From the NCBI GenBank assembly GCA_029719485.1, contig CP120722.1, forward strand, positions 1,240,001 through 1,304,000: a stretch of DNA of 64,000 nt, read 5' to 3'. The translations under genes and the position numbers were made by a program. Origin of the DNA: Kiritimatiellota bacterium B12222. GTDB lineage: Bacteria > Verrucomicrobiota > Kiritimatiellia > SS1-B-03-39 > UBA6053. The notes under the pieces were generated by a model. That model saw nothing but the letters and a program-made list of their open reading frames with translations. It was not told the origin of the DNA and did not search any database. This document shows, piece after piece, positions 1 through 9,156 of the stretch (position 1 is its first letter; each line of letters begins with the position of its first letter).

Positions 1-63
1 ACGGGCTTACTCCGCTGCGCTTCGGTTCGAACACTGCTTCGCAGGTTCGACTCCTGTCGTGAC

Positions 64-97
64 AAAAAAAGAATCAGACCGAGAAGATCTGATTCTT
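64..97 (-). terminator. Rho-independent terminator after tRNA-Pro
   Basis: A perfect 10-bp inverted repeat (69-78 with 88-97) is followed, read on the minus strand, by a run of seven T (complement of A64-70). It lies 13 bases beyond the tRNA-Pro 3' end and is the natural terminator of that gene. Confidence 0.85.
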
Positions 98-109
98 ATA
101 AAAGGTAGA

Positions 110-186
110 TGGTCGGAGCGACAGGATTCGAACCTGCGACCCCTTGCCCCCCAGGCAAGTGCTCTACCAGGCTGAGCCACGCTCCG
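110..186 (-). tRNA. tRNA-Pro (anticodon GGG)
   Basis: The minus strand folds into a full cloverleaf of 77 nt. A 7-bp acceptor stem CGGAGCG/CGCTCCG is followed by discriminator A and an encoded CCA. The D-arm carries GCTC/GAGC, the anticodon stem is CTTGC/GCAAG with loop CTGGGGG (anticodon GGG), and the T-arm contains GTTCGAATC. It appears to be a single-gene unit with its own terminator. Confidence 0.95.
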
Positions 187-240
187 ACCGAGGAAGGACG
201 TTGTTACTGGTATTTTTATTAAAATCAAACTAAGAATTCA

Positions 241-287
241 AAAAACCGAAGGTCGGAAGAGTCGGCGGGCATTTTTCCGACCTTCGG
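241..287 (-). terminator. Terminator of the TonB receptor gene
   Basis: A 13-bp perfect inverted repeat (246-258 with 275-287) is followed on the minus strand by five T. It sits 10 bases downstream of the receptor stop codon and closes the proposed ABC - DUF1854 - tatD - CxxC - receptor transcription unit. Confidence 0.8.
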
Positions 288-296
288 AAGCGCTTT

Positions 297-2375
297 TTAC
301 CAGTTATATTGGGTGCTGAGGGTGAAGGAACGCCCTGGCGAGGGCACTTCTTCTCCGGCAGTGAGGTCTCCGGCGGGCATGAGGGCCTCTTCGCTGAGAT
401 ATTCGTAGTATTCGGTGTTGAAGAGGTTATCGATGCCCGCTTCGATGATCCATCCTTTTCGTATTTCGAGTCCGCCACGGAGATGGAATACGATAAAGGA
501 GGGGGACTCATTTTCTCCAAAGTTTTCATCCACATGGTCTTGTCTGGCATTGAAGGTGAATCCAAATTCGGCGTAGGGGTGTAGGTTTTGTTCTCCTCTC
601 CAGTTGAGCGCCGCGTCTATTTCTAAGGGCGGTATCTCAGGGAGATCCTGTCCTTCAGTGGTTTCTCCGCGTACCCAGCTGAGGCTGAGGGGGAGGCTGA
701 GGGTTGGGCTGAGTTGCAAACGCAGGGCGGCTTCGAGTCCCCACATTTCTGCATCTTGATTGACGGTCCCTTTTATGCGGTCGACTTGACCGTCTGCATT
801 TACATCAGCCATGGCCACCGTGCTGGGCAGGAGGTAGTCATTGATCCGAGCTGCAAAGAGGGAAAGTCCGGCGCCGTGTGCGCCTATTTTTCCTTCGGTC
901 CTGAGTTCAATTTCATATTTGGTCTCAGGTTTCAGGGAGGGGGTGCCGATCCCGTATCCACCAGGCACTGGTCCAAAGGAGAGGTAGCGCTGGGTGAGGT
1001 TCGGCGCGGCTTCTGTGCGGCCTAAGCCCAAGTGAAGCAACCAGTCGGGATGAATGCTTTGGGTGAAGATGAGGTTCCCCGAGAGGGGGGTGTCTGTTTG
1101 TTCTACACTCTCGGTGGTGGATCCTCCTACACTTTGCCAGGCGTCCGCTACGGTGATTTTGCCAATACCGGGGCCGGGTACGATAATGGCGTCGGCTCCA
1201 TCGGCGTCGCTACGGATTTGATCGATTCTTACGCCTGCTCGCAGGCTTAAGGTTTGAGAAAGTTGACCTTCCCATTCACCGTAGACGCCGATTTGTTCCT
1301 GACTGACATCAGGCCAGACCGGATCTTGAAAGGTCATGCCGGTGGCCAGTATGGTTCGGGTGCGGAGTGCACTGCGTTCAAGACTGGAACCGTCAATTCC
1401 TGCACGCAGTTCGCCATTGCCCAGGGTCGACCGACTGAGCAGGCCCAGGGTATAGGTATCTGCGGTACTGGGGGTCGAGGCTTGCATGATCTTGCTGTTC
1501 GCTTTGTCGCGGTTGTCCATGAGATGCTCGGTGGTGCCGGCCCCTGCGCTCAGACTGAGCTCTTTGAGTCGTTCGCCTTCCGGTTTCCACTGTAGGGCTC
1601 CGGTGTACAAATTGTTTTTGGAGTGTCGGGTGTCCATGGGGAGGGAGACGTAGTCGACATCGGTATCGTAGATCCACCGCGTGTTTAAGCTGAGGATAAG
1701 GTCATCGCTGAGTTTTCCTTTCCACAGGGCGCTGGCTTCTTGGGTTTGCGCATCGGCGGGAACTTTTTGTCCATCACCGGATACATAATCTTCGGAAGTG
1801 CTGGTGCCTAAGTCGATCTGCCAGGCATTTCGATCGGAAGCTCCTCCTGTTTTGATGGCCACGTTTCTATTTTTACCGTTGCTCCCTGCGCCTCCGATCA
1901 GAGAGCCTCCATAGCGGTGTTCACCTGCTTCGGCGAGTTCGAGGGACGAATCCAGAAGGATCCGGCCTGCCGTACTCAGGGGGCCTTGGGTTACGGAGGG
2001 GAGTCCGAGTTCAACGGAGACCGATTCCAAACTGAATGCGCTGAAAAGATTAATGGGCGGGTCCATGCGGGAGGGGCAGGCACCATAAAGGTTTAAGCCG
2101 TTGTATTGGGTGGTTACCCGTTCCCATCCCAGTCCACGAAGTACGGGTTCGCCAAAGTTACCGCCCACAGATCTCATGGAGACGCCGGGTACGTTGGTTA
2201 AGGATTTGTCGAGTTTTTCCTGTTCGGTCAGCAAATCGAGTTGATGACTGAGGGTCAGGGTAGGGAGGGATTCGGGCTGAACTGCGAGTGGAGTCAGGTT
2301 GTGGGTCTCAAGAGATTGCGCGGAAACGGTCGACACCACGAGGACCGCTCCGACTGTGCATAAAAGTCGTTGCAT
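297..2375 (-). CDS. TonB-dependent outer-membrane receptor, copper receptor (OprC/NosA)-like
   Basis: 692 residues: signal peptide (1 to about 19, ending VSA), plug domain (about 40-150) and a long beta-barrel ending in an aromatic residue (...STQYNW), as usual for outer-membrane barrels. The plug carries GACPSRMDPP at residues 98-107, which resembles the Cys/Met motif (CxxxMDPP) of the OprC/NosA family that imports copper; that family match is from memory of the motif. The gene directly upstream encodes a small CxxC membrane protein, which fits metal handling. The second half of the OprC metal motif is not conserved in an obvious way, so the substrate is inferred. The family assignment as a TonB-dependent receptor is firm. 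Confidence 0.85.
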   Translation of the reverse strand: MQRLLCTVGAVLVVSTVSAQSLETHNLTPLAVQPESLPTLTLSHQLDLLTEQEKLDKSLTNVPGVSMRSVGGNFGEPVLRGLGWERVTTQYNGLNLYGACPSRMDPPINLFSAFSLESVSVELGLPSVTQGPLSTAGRILLDSSLELAEAGEHRYGGSLIGGAGSNGKNRNVAIKTGGASDRNAWQIDLGTSTSEDYVSGDGQKVPADAQTQEASALWKGKLSDDLILSLNTRWIYDTDVDYVSLPMDTRHSKNNLYTGALQWKPEGERLKELSLSAGAGTTEHLMDNRDKANSKIMQASTPSTADTYTLGLLSRSTLGNGELRAGIDGSSLERSALRTRTILATGMTFQDPVWPDVSQEQIGVYGEWEGQLSQTLSLRAGVRIDQIRSDADGADAIIVPGPGIGKITVADAWQSVGGSTTESVEQTDTPLSGNLIFTQSIHPDWLLHLGLGRTEAAPNLTQRYLSFGPVPGGYGIGTPSLKPETKYEIELRTEGKIGAHGAGLSLFAARINDYLLPSTVAMADVNADGQVDRIKGTVNQDAEMWGLEAALRLQLSPTLSLPLSLSWVRGETTEGQDLPEIPPLEIDAALNWRGEQNLHPYAEFGFTFNARQDHVDENFGENESPSFIVFHLRGGLEIRKGWIIEAGIDNLFNTEYYEYLSEEALMPAGDLTAGEEVPSPGRSFTLSTQYNW

Positions 2376-2435
2376 AATTTTTCTATAGAATGAGTTGTGA
2401 AGGTTTTTGTTCGTGTGTCGAACAAAAGAGAGGGG

Positions 2436-2843
2436 TCAACTATAGAATAATCGTGGAGGGGGCACCGGGGGATGATCGCTGGCAAGCGAAGGGTAGAGGG
2501 GGACGTGTGAGATAAAGTGAAAAGGGGAGGGGGAAGGCGCGCTGAATCCCTTGTTGTGACTGAGGATGAGATCAGGTCTGGGCGTGGCAGGGGAGGTGAA
2601 GCTGTTGTCTGAGGGGGAAGACACTTGCTCCTCAGTCAATTGATGGCACATGGCGCAGGGTTTTTCACCACTGAAGGTATCTTGAACGGCTTGGGTGAGG
2701 GTGCTTTCTTGGCGGTAGTCGTTGATCATCCCGGCCCAAGCGGTGATTTGGAGAATTTCCCAGTGCAGGGCAAAGCCGAGCATCCATACGCTTAACCCTA
2801 CGCAGGTGATTTTTGTTCGCAGATGGATGCGGGGCTGGCTCAT
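2436..2843 (-). CDS. Small membrane-anchored CxxC protein of unknown function
   Basis: 135 residues when started at the ATG that overlaps the tatD stop (ATGA); the longer reading frame would start inside tatD. One hydrophobic segment (about 12-38) is followed by an exported or cytosolic part with C63-A-M-C66-H, a possible metal or redox pair. The tail is Pro/Ser-rich and ends close to the TonB receptor gene, 60 bp away. Small proteins of similar layout (one membrane helix, then a GExPCxxC-type motif) occur beside TonB copper receptors, so a copper accessory role is possible. The family itself is not firmly recognised. Confidence 0.7.
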   Translation of the reverse strand: MSQPRIHLRTKITCVGLSVWMLGFALHWEILQITAWAGMINDYRQESTLTQAVQDTFSGEKPCAMCHQLTEEQVSSPSDNSFTSPATPRPDLILSHNKGFSAPSPSPFHFISHVPLYPSLASDHPPVPPPRLFYS

Positions 2844-3622
2844 GCGAGATTGAAGAATCCGAGCGCGTTGCGCGTGCTTTGTTCGCCTATTTCTTGGGGA
2901 CTGCATCTTCTCACCTCAGCCAAAACTTCTGCCACATGGGGAACGAAGGCGGGTTGGTTTTGTTTTCCACGATGTGGAACTGGGGCTAAATAGGGGCTGT
3001 CGGTTTCGATTAAAATGCGGTCTTCAGGAATTTCGCGAGCCACTTCACGCAGATCCGCCGCATTTCGAAAGCTGACAATGCCGCTGAAACTAATCATGAG
3101 GTTCAGATCGACCAACTTTTTGGCAAAGTCAAGTGAACCGGTGAAGCAATGGAGTACGGCGCAAGCCCGGTCAGGGACAGGCCATTTTTTAGAGAAGGCT
3201 GTTAACATCTCCAAGCTGTCTTCATCGGCTTCTCTACTATGAACGACGACCGGTTTTTGAAATTCACAGGCCAAGTCGAGCATGGCGCCAAATAGGCGTT
3301 TTTGCTCTTCGGGGCTGCCGGTATTGTGAAAGTAGTCGATGCCACATTCACCAATGGCCACCACTTTGTCGTGGGAGAGAAGAGGGCGGAGTCGGGAGAG
3401 GTCGCCATCCCATCTGGGGGCCAAGTCACGGTCGTATCCGGCGCTGCACCAGAGTTGGTCGGGGTAAGCTTGTGCGCTGTTGAGCGCGAGTTCGTTGGCG
3501 GCATCACGGCCACCGATGGCGAGCATGTGCTTGACCTGCGCTGAAGCAGCTTGCGCCATGATTTCGGGGATGCGGTCTTCTGCAGCAAAGGTATCGAGAT
3601 GAAAGTGGGAATCAAAATACAT
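2840..3622 (-). CDS. tatD: TatD family metal-dependent hydrolase (DNase)
   Basis: 260 residues, the usual family length. The N-terminal metal motif is DSHFHLD, followed by the metal-bridging Glu in GECGIDY, the histidine in VVVHSREA, the later HCFTG and the C-terminal ETDSPYLAP motif, so the TIM-barrel metal site looks complete. TatD proteins are Mg-dependent 3'-5' exonucleases linked to DNA repair; some act on D-aminoacyl-tRNA or in nucleic acid quality control. It starts 6 bp after the DUF1854 gene and overlaps the next gene by 4 bp, so it is co-transcribed. Confidence 0.93.
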   Translation of the reverse strand: MYFDSHFHLDTFAAEDRIPEIMAQAASAQVKHMLAIGGRDAANELALNSAQAYPDQLWCSAGYDRDLAPRWDGDLSRLRPLLSHDKVVAIGECGIDYFHNTGSPEEQKRLFGAMLDLACEFQKPVVVHSREADEDSLEMLTAFSKKWPVPDRACAVLHCFTGSLDFAKKLVDLNLMISFSGIVSFRNAADLREVAREIPEDRILIETDSPYLAPVPHRGKQNQPAFVPHVAEVLAEVRRCSPQEIGEQSTRNALGFFNLA

Positions 3623-3628
3623 GAAGGG

Positions 3629-4090
3629 TTATCCAATGAGGGGCCAGAAAAGTCTTTGGCTGGTGGGGTCTAGGTTTTTGAGGGAATTCACTGCATACAA
3701 ATCTCCGAATAAATCTTCAATGAGAAACGAACCGTCGGGGAGTTGACGGGGCCATTCGTCTAGCTCTGTTTGAAAACTACGTTTGCCTTGGGTTGTGGTA
3801 ACTTCCCAGCAGCGTAATTCGATTTCTTTGCGGAGAATTTGAATGGATTCAATGACAAAAATCCCCGTGTGCTGGGTCATTTCAGCCTGCAAGATTTTTT
3901 GGGATTCCGGGGAGAGCTCTTCGAGGCTTTTGAGAAAGTAGAGTTCTTCGTTTTTATCATTTCGAAAAGAGAGATAATGCAGAGGGTCTTTCCATGGAAA
4001 GCAGGGGGCGATCTGAATGGCTTGGGGGCCGTCAGGGCTTTGCATGGCCAGTCGACCGTCGGGTAGTTGTATCAGGATAGGGGCTTCCAT
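3629..4090 (-). CDS. DUF1854 family protein paired with ABC exporter
   Basis: 153 residues without signal peptide or membrane segment. The sequence has the DUF1854 features: a start with LPDG-RLAMQSPDG, then PCFPW, and a C-terminal LPDGSFLIEDLFGDLYAV. In other bacteria this family sits beside a dedicated ABC exporter and cyanophycin genes (cphA). Here the exporter ends only 2 bp upstream, which supports a functional pair, but no cphA is in the window. A regulatory or coupling subunit for the exporter is a reasonable inference; no activity is known to me. Confidence 0.85.
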   Translation of the reverse strand: MEAPILIQLPDGRLAMQSPDGPQAIQIAPCFPWKDPLHYLSFRNDKNEELYFLKSLEELSPESQKILQAEMTQHTGIFVIESIQILRKEIELRCWEVTTTQGKRSFQTELDEWPRQLPDGSFLIEDLFGDLYAVNSLKNLDPTSQRLFWPLIG

Positions 4091-4092
4091 GA

Positions 4093-6342
4093 TTAGATCA
4101 CAAAGGTTTGGTGGAGTTCCTGTTGCATGTCGTATAGGCCTTTGAAGACGCCGTCGGGAATGTTTAACAGTTCTTCATGGGTCCCGCTTTCGACCAATTC
4201 ACCGTCTTTCATGACCAAGAGGCGGTCGGCACGACGGAGGGTTGAGAGTCGATGGGCGATGGCGATGACGGTGCGGCCGCTGACCAGTTTGTCCAGAGCA
4301 TCTTGAATTTTGCGTTCCGTTTCGGTGTCCACATTAGAGGTGGCTTCATCGAGAATGAGGATGCGTGGATTATGTAAAATGGCGCGCGCGATGGAGATGC
4401 GTTGGCGCTCCCCTCCGGAAAGAGTTTGTCCGCGTTCTCCGATCATGGTTTCGTAGGCTTGGGGGAGTTTGCAAATGAATTCATGGGCATGAGCGGCCCG
4501 GGCGGCGTCCACAATATCCCCTTCGTTTGCGTCGTCTAATCCATAGGCGATGTTGTCTCGAATGGATCCATGAAAGAGGTAGGGTTCTTGGAGAACCATG
4601 CCCACCTGAGTGCGGTAACTGCCGATGTCGAGTTCCCGGAGATCGTGGCCATCGATTAAAATGCGCCCTGCGGTGGGATCATAGAAGCGCACCATCAATT
4701 GGATCAGGGTACTTTTACCCGCACCGGAGGGGCCCACAAGTCCCACCATTTCTCCGGGTTCCAATTCTAGCGAAATGTTTTTGAGCACCTGCCGGACGCC
4801 ATCATAAGAAAAGCGGATCTGTTCCAGCTGAATTTTTCCTGCCAGGCGGGGGATCTTGATCTGATCCACCGTGTCGGGGATATGGGGTTCGGTATCCAGA
4901 ATTTCAAAAATACGATGGGCGGAGCTGACGGCTCGATTCATCATGCGGGTCATTTGCCCGATGGTTTGTAAGGGCTGCATAAACATGCCGGCGTAGAGCA
5001 GGAAGGTAACGAAGGTGCCGATACTGATGGCGGGTAGGGTATCTCCGGTGAGACGTGGTAAGGCAAAAAAGTAGACGGCCAGAGAGATGCAGTGGAAGCA
5101 AAAGGTTAACGAAGGCCAAAAGCGGGTCCACACCTTATGTACCTGAGTAAAGGCATTCAGGCATTCGTCATTGTGATGCAGAAAGCGTTTGGTTTCGCGG
5201 TTTTCCTGATGGAACGCTTTGACCACCCGAATGCCGGGAATGGTGCCGGAGAGGACGGAGGTGAGGTCGGACCATTTACGGAAGGCTTTGAGGTAGATGT
5301 ACTGCATTTTTTTGCCGTGCATCACAAAGGAGGCGAGAATGAAGGGGACCGGAAGGGTAAGGATAAGACCCAGTCGCCAATCTAAAGCCAGGAGGACGGT
5401 TCCCAAACCGAGAAGCATGAGGATAGATAATGCAACCTCGATTACACCAAAGGCGATGAAGTCCCAGAGTCGATCCGTGTCGGAAGAACATCTGGAAATG
5501 ATCGAGCCTGTTTGTTTTCGAGTGAAAAACCGAAGACTGAGGGTTTGTAGGTGGGCGTAGACTTGGGTGCGGATATCGTGGGCGACGTGTTCGCCCATAA
5601 AGGCCATTCGTCGGAGGCGTAACCACACGAAAAAGGTGTGTAACACATAGGCCGCTCCTAAAATGCCCATGTAGGTCCAAAGTCGAGTGATGGGCATCCC
5701 CTTTTGAATGCCGTCGATCATCAAACCGGATATACGAGGTGGAATGAGGGTCAGGGCGGTTAAAAACACTGCGGCCATACCTCCCAGCCACAGATCTTTT
5801 TTGTAGGGAAGCAGGTAGGAGAGTAATCGCCAGATGACCGCCATTTGATTTCCGCGAATCGTCGCCTGGGCATTTCGAATGGGTTCCGCGAGAGCGTCTG
5901 CATAGGCTTGGTCCGCAAAATCGGGGTCGCTTGACGACGTTGCATTCTCTTCTTCGAGCACGAGTTTGATATTTTCCATGCAGCGCTGCTGACGTCGACT
6001 GAAACGAATTTCTGCCAAGGGAGTTGCATGCGCATCGTTACCGATCAAGCGCCAGCGATAGCCACTGAGATCGGTGCTGACGATAACCTTGGAAATCTCG
6101 ACACGGGGAATCAGGACGTGGGTGGCGGCTTGTTCGCCGGGTTGGATGAGGCAGAGATCTTTACTCCCCAATAAAACCCATTGATCTCTTAAACGGTGTT
6201 CGTGGTTGAGATCTGACAAGGCGTAAAGAATAAGATCCTGATCTCCCCAAATGCTGGGGAGGTTCTGGCTGATCTCAGGAGGAAGACGAGAAGGTTGAGC
6301 GGTGTAGCTCTCGATCAGACGCTGGTTGAGGGTGGTATTCAT
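4093..6342 (-). CDS. ABC exporter (fused permease and ATPase), DUF1854-associated type
   Basis: About 749 residues from the ATG at 6342; the upstream extension begins with TTG and has no clear ribosome site. Residues 1-150 form a soluble N-terminal domain not found in ordinary MsbA-like half-exporters, followed by six transmembrane helices (about 190-450) and a complete nucleotide-binding domain with Walker A (GPSGAGKST, near 535), signature LSGGERQRIS, Walker B ILILDEATS and the H-loop histidine in AIAHRLS. It would work as a homodimer in the inner membrane. The substrate is unknown. The adjoining DUF1854 gene marks it as the exporter type often found with cyanophycin genes. Confidence 0.88.
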   Translation of the reverse strand: MNTTLNQRLIESYTAQPSRLPPEISQNLPSIWGDQDLILYALSDLNHEHRLRDQWVLLGSKDLCLIQPGEQAATHVLIPRVEISKVIVSTDLSGYRWRLIGNDAHATPLAEIRFSRRQQRCMENIKLVLEEENATSSSDPDFADQAYADALAEPIRNAQATIRGNQMAVIWRLLSYLLPYKKDLWLGGMAAVFLTALTLIPPRISGLMIDGIQKGMPITRLWTYMGILGAAYVLHTFFVWLRLRRMAFMGEHVAHDIRTQVYAHLQTLSLRFFTRKQTGSIISRCSSDTDRLWDFIAFGVIEVALSILMLLGLGTVLLALDWRLGLILTLPVPFILASFVMHGKKMQYIYLKAFRKWSDLTSVLSGTIPGIRVVKAFHQENRETKRFLHHNDECLNAFTQVHKVWTRFWPSLTFCFHCISLAVYFFALPRLTGDTLPAISIGTFVTFLLYAGMFMQPLQTIGQMTRMMNRAVSSAHRIFEILDTEPHIPDTVDQIKIPRLAGKIQLEQIRFSYDGVRQVLKNISLELEPGEMVGLVGPSGAGKSTLIQLMVRFYDPTAGRILIDGHDLRELDIGSYRTQVGMVLQEPYLFHGSIRDNIAYGLDDANEGDIVDAARAAHAHEFICKLPQAYETMIGERGQTLSGGERQRISIARAILHNPRILILDEATSNVDTETERKIQDALDKLVSGRTVIAIAHRLSTLRRADRLLVMKDGELVESGTHEELLNIPDGVFKGLYDMQQELHQTFVI

Positions 6343-6393
6343 TGGAGACGCAACCCCTACAGCACTCAAACACAGATGGAAAATATAAAGATT

Positions 6394-6729
6394 CTAATTC
6401 ACGTGACCATCGCCGAAGTCACAAGTCACCGTTGAGGAATCATCTATAACCGTGATGCTATAGTTTCCACTTGCAGGGCAGGTGGGGCCGGTATTTTTTG
6501 AGAAATAGTCGGTTAGGTCTAAAAGGTCTATCTCGGTTACGCCAACATTTTCCATAAGGTAGCGTTCGGCTGAATTTTGAATAATCCGCAGATTATTGAT
6601 GCATACCGTTCTCCGTGCTTTGTCTCGGGATTTACGGTATGAAGGATAACTAATCGCTGCAAGTAAGCCGATGATCATGATAACAATCATGATCTCAACC
6701 AGGGTAAAGCCTTTTTTCTTATACTTCAT
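6394..6729 (-). CDS. Type IV pilin / pseudopilin-like protein
   Basis: 111 residues. A short basic leader ends in G7 before FTLVEIMIV, the classical prepilin peptidase site, with Glu at mature position 5, followed by the hydrophobic helix and an alpha-spine (SYRKSRDKARR). Two cysteines near the end (in GPTCPASGNY and TVTCDFG) may form the terminal disulfide loop. It stands alone, without pilus assembly genes nearby. A role as a minor pilin in DNA uptake is plausible because comEC is also in the window; a type II secretion pseudopilin is the alternative. Confidence 0.85.
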   Translation of the reverse strand: MKYKKKGFTLVEIMIVIMIIGLLAAISYPSYRKSRDKARRTVCINNLRIIQNSAERYLMENVGVTEIDLLDLTDYFSKNTGPTCPASGNYSITVIDDSSTVTCDFGDGHVN

Positions 6730-6830
6730 TGAACTTAATGATTTACTCTTTTGAGTAAAAAATCAAGCGATTATTCGCCCTTTCATAGGACGAATTTCAC
6801 GTTTATTACATTTGAGATAGGTAACTGAAC

Positions 6831-7394
6831 TTAATCAGCTAAAATATCTTTCTCTTTTGCGGCTAAGGCGTCATCGACTTCTTTAACGAATTTGTCGGTC
6901 AATTTTTGTACTTCAGACAGGTTTTGATCGCGGTCATCTTCGGTAATATCGCCTGCTTTCTCGAGGCTTTTGATGCTATCGTTTGCATCGCGGCGAATGT
7001 TTCGGATGGCGATACGTTGTTCTTCAGCATTGCGGCCTGCAATTTTGACCATTTCTTTGCGGCGTTCTTCACTGAGTTCAGGAACAGGAATTCGAATGAT
7101 GCGTCCGTCATTCATGGGAGTGACTCCAATGTTAGCGGCGAGGATGGCTTTTGTGATTTCGCCTAAGCATGAAGGGTCAAAGGGGGTGATGACCAAAAGA
7201 CGGGGTTCTGGAATAGAAATATTTCCCAATTGTTGAATGCGAGTGGGGGAGCCGTAATAGTCTACGGTAATTTTATCCACCATGGCAGGGCTGGCTTTGC
7301 CGGTGTTTAATCCAGAAAATTCTTCTTTCAGGAATTCCAATGCTTTTTGCATTTTCTCTTCTGATTCCATTGTGATCATGTCTAAATCGTCCAT
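6831..7394 (-). CDS. frr: Ribosome recycling factor
   Basis: 187 residues, the expected length. RRF signatures include LNTGKASPAMVDKITVDYYG, the EPRLLVITPFD strand region and RIPVPELSEERRKEMVK in the coiled-coil stem. It splits post-termination ribosomes together with EF-G. The start at 7394 follows a good AGGAG site 7-8 bases upstream. pyrH lies 29 bp upstream on the same strand, the conserved bacterial pyrH-frr order, but the usual upstream rpsB and tsf genes are absent here. Confidence 0.97.
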   Translation of the reverse strand: MDDLDMITMESEEKMQKALEFLKEEFSGLNTGKASPAMVDKITVDYYGSPTRIQQLGNISIPEPRLLVITPFDPSCLGEITKAILAANIGVTPMNDGRIIRIPVPELSEERRKEMVKIAGRNAEEQRIAIRNIRRDANDSIKSLEKAGDITEDDRDQNLSEVQKLTDKFVKEVDDALAAKEKDILAD

Positions 7395-7423
7395 GTGCTG
7401 CTCCTAAGTGCTTATTGAAGTGC

Positions 7424-8149
7424 TTATTCTTGAATGAGGGTGCCTACGTTTTCGCCATCGATGACCCGCTTTAATTCGTCTTGTTTGAAGAAATCAAAAA
7501 CGACAATGGGAATATGGTTTTCTTGGCATAAGGAAAATGCGGCGGTGTCCATGACTTTGAGCTGACGTTCGATAGCTTCTTGGTAGGTCAAGGTTTCGTA
7601 ACGTTTGGCATCGGCATATTCTACGGGGTCCTTGTCGTAGATTCCATCAACTTTGGTACCTTTCAGCAGGCAATCTGCTCCGATTTCAGAGGCGCGTAAG
7701 GCGGCGGCACTGTCGGTGGTAAAGAAAGGATTGCCTGTGCCTGCGGCAAAAATGACGACGCGACCTTTGCTTAGATGGCGGGTGGCGCGTCGCATAATGA
7801 AGGGTTCGGCGACCCGTGGCATGGTGATGGCCGACATCACCCGGGTTTCAACCCCAATTTGCTCAAGGCTGGCTTGAAGGGCTAAGGAATTGATGCAGGT
7901 TGCAAGCATGCCCATATAATCGCCCTGAGAGCGGCTGATACCGTGTTTTTCTCCAGAGAGACCGCGGTAAATATTTCCACCTCCCACGACCAATGCGACT
8001 TCAACACCACGATCTCGAACGGCTTGAATTTGCAAGGCGACCTTTTGGATAACTTCAGCATCCAGGTTCATGTGGGTTTCAGGATTGAGCAAAGTTTCTC
8101 CGCTCAATTTAAGAAGAATACGTTTGTAGCGAGTGGGGGATGGCGTCAT
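7424..8149 (-). CDS. pyrH: UMP kinase
   Basis: 241 residues of the amino acid kinase fold: KRILLKLSGE at the N-terminus, VVGGGNIYRG for phosphate binding, FAAGTGNPFFTTDSAAALRA for the nucleotide region and LKGTKVDGIYDKDP. It phosphorylates UMP to UDP in pyrimidine synthesis and is usually hexameric and controlled by UTP and GTP. It is followed by frr in the conserved order. Confidence 0.97.
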   Translation of the reverse strand: MTPSPTRYKRILLKLSGETLLNPETHMNLDAEVIQKVALQIQAVRDRGVEVALVVGGGNIYRGLSGEKHGISRSQGDYMGMLATCINSLALQASLEQIGVETRVMSAITMPRVAEPFIMRRATRHLSKGRVVIFAAGTGNPFFTTDSAAALRASEIGADCLLKGTKVDGIYDKDPVEYADAKRYETLTYQEAIERQLKVMDTAAFSLCQENHIPIVVFDFFKQDELKRVIDGENVGTLIQE

Positions 8150-8214
8150 AGGCAGAGATCATAACGACCGCTGGCTACTGGCGCAAATCAAAACGCTATG
8201 AAAGCGTAGGTTGT

Positions 8215-9123
8215 CTATAAAAAGATCAATAGAGCGGTTAAAGATACTGCGGCAGAGCCCGCGATAATTGAGCGAATGCTGGGTGCATTTCCGTCGAGGA
8301 TCCACGCTACGGGGATCATAAATACGGGCATGGTGGCAATGACGGCTTGCACCAAACCTGATGAAGTGGTTTCGAGGGCAGTGATCAAGAAGCTCATACC
8401 GATAATGGGGCCCATGAGTGCTGAAATACCTAACCACAGTAAGGGATGGCCCTCCACTTTTCGATGGGGGATGAGTTCAACCGGTTTTCGGAATGGGTGT
8501 TGGTGAGCCAGCTGCAGAAATAACAGGATGACCATGACACCGAGGGTGCCTGCGCCCACACGTATCAAGATCATCAACCATGGATCTACAGATGTTTGCG
8601 AAAGGGTTGTTTGATAATTTCCGTATCGCTGAAGGGTAGATGACAGGCCTTGACCTACGGCGGCGATGACTCCGAAGAGTAAGCCTGCCCGTAATTCCTG
8701 TGGGCTTAAATGTTGGCGTTCTTTGGGGGCGACCGCGACCGCGACCAAAAGTAGAATGCTTCCTGCACAGATGATTTGAGATAGGCTAGGGAAGTCTCCC
8801 AATATCCACCATTCAGAAAGCAAGGCGGTGGGTGGTGCGAGGCTGCCTACCATCAGCACGGATAGTCTGGGGCCTAAGCGTCGAAAGGCTGCAAATAGGC
8901 CCATATCCCCAATGCATAAATGGCAAAGGCCAGCCAGAACAAACCAGATTGCCGCAGTGCTGGTGAAGCCTGTGTTTTGCCACAGGCAGATGGAGAAAAG
9001 CAGGAGGGTGGCGATGCATAAGCGTAACAAATTGGCTGTAGGTGCCCCGAAAAATCGTGAGATTCTCGAGGAGGCGAAGCCACTGATCGACCAGCAGATT
9101 GCCGTGAGCAACGCGCTGATCAT
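8215..9123 (-). CDS. EamA/DMT-family drug/metabolite transporter
   Basis: 302 residues with about ten hydrophobic helices arranged as two EamA repeats (about 1-140 and 150-300). The N-terminal repeat begins SALLTAICWSISGFA, and the second ends in GSAAVSLTALLIFL. Members export or import small metabolites such as amino acids, nucleosides or sugars; the substrate cannot be read from sequence. It stands between the kinase gene and pyrH on the same strand. Confidence 0.9.
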   Translation of the reverse strand: MISALLTAICWSISGFASSRISRFFGAPTANLLRLCIATLLLFSICLWQNTGFTSTAAIWFVLAGLCHLCIGDMGLFAAFRRLGPRLSVLMVGSLAPPTALLSEWWILGDFPSLSQIICAGSILLLVAVAVAPKERQHLSPQELRAGLLFGVIAAVGQGLSSTLQRYGNYQTTLSQTSVDPWLMILIRVGAGTLGVMVILLFLQLAHQHPFRKPVELIPHRKVEGHPLLWLGISALMGPIIGMSFLITALETTSSGLVQAVIATMPVFMIPVAWILDGNAPSIRSIIAGSAAVSLTALLIFL

Positions 9124-9156
9124 CTCGTTTTATGCGCTCCCCTTGACGGGGAGAGC

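Noticed and set aside
1..63. Possible partial plus-strand tRNA (GGTTCGACTCCTG-like T-arm)
   Set aside because: No acceptor stem partner, no anticodon arm and no CCA; the region is rich in short TTCGAA-type repeats.
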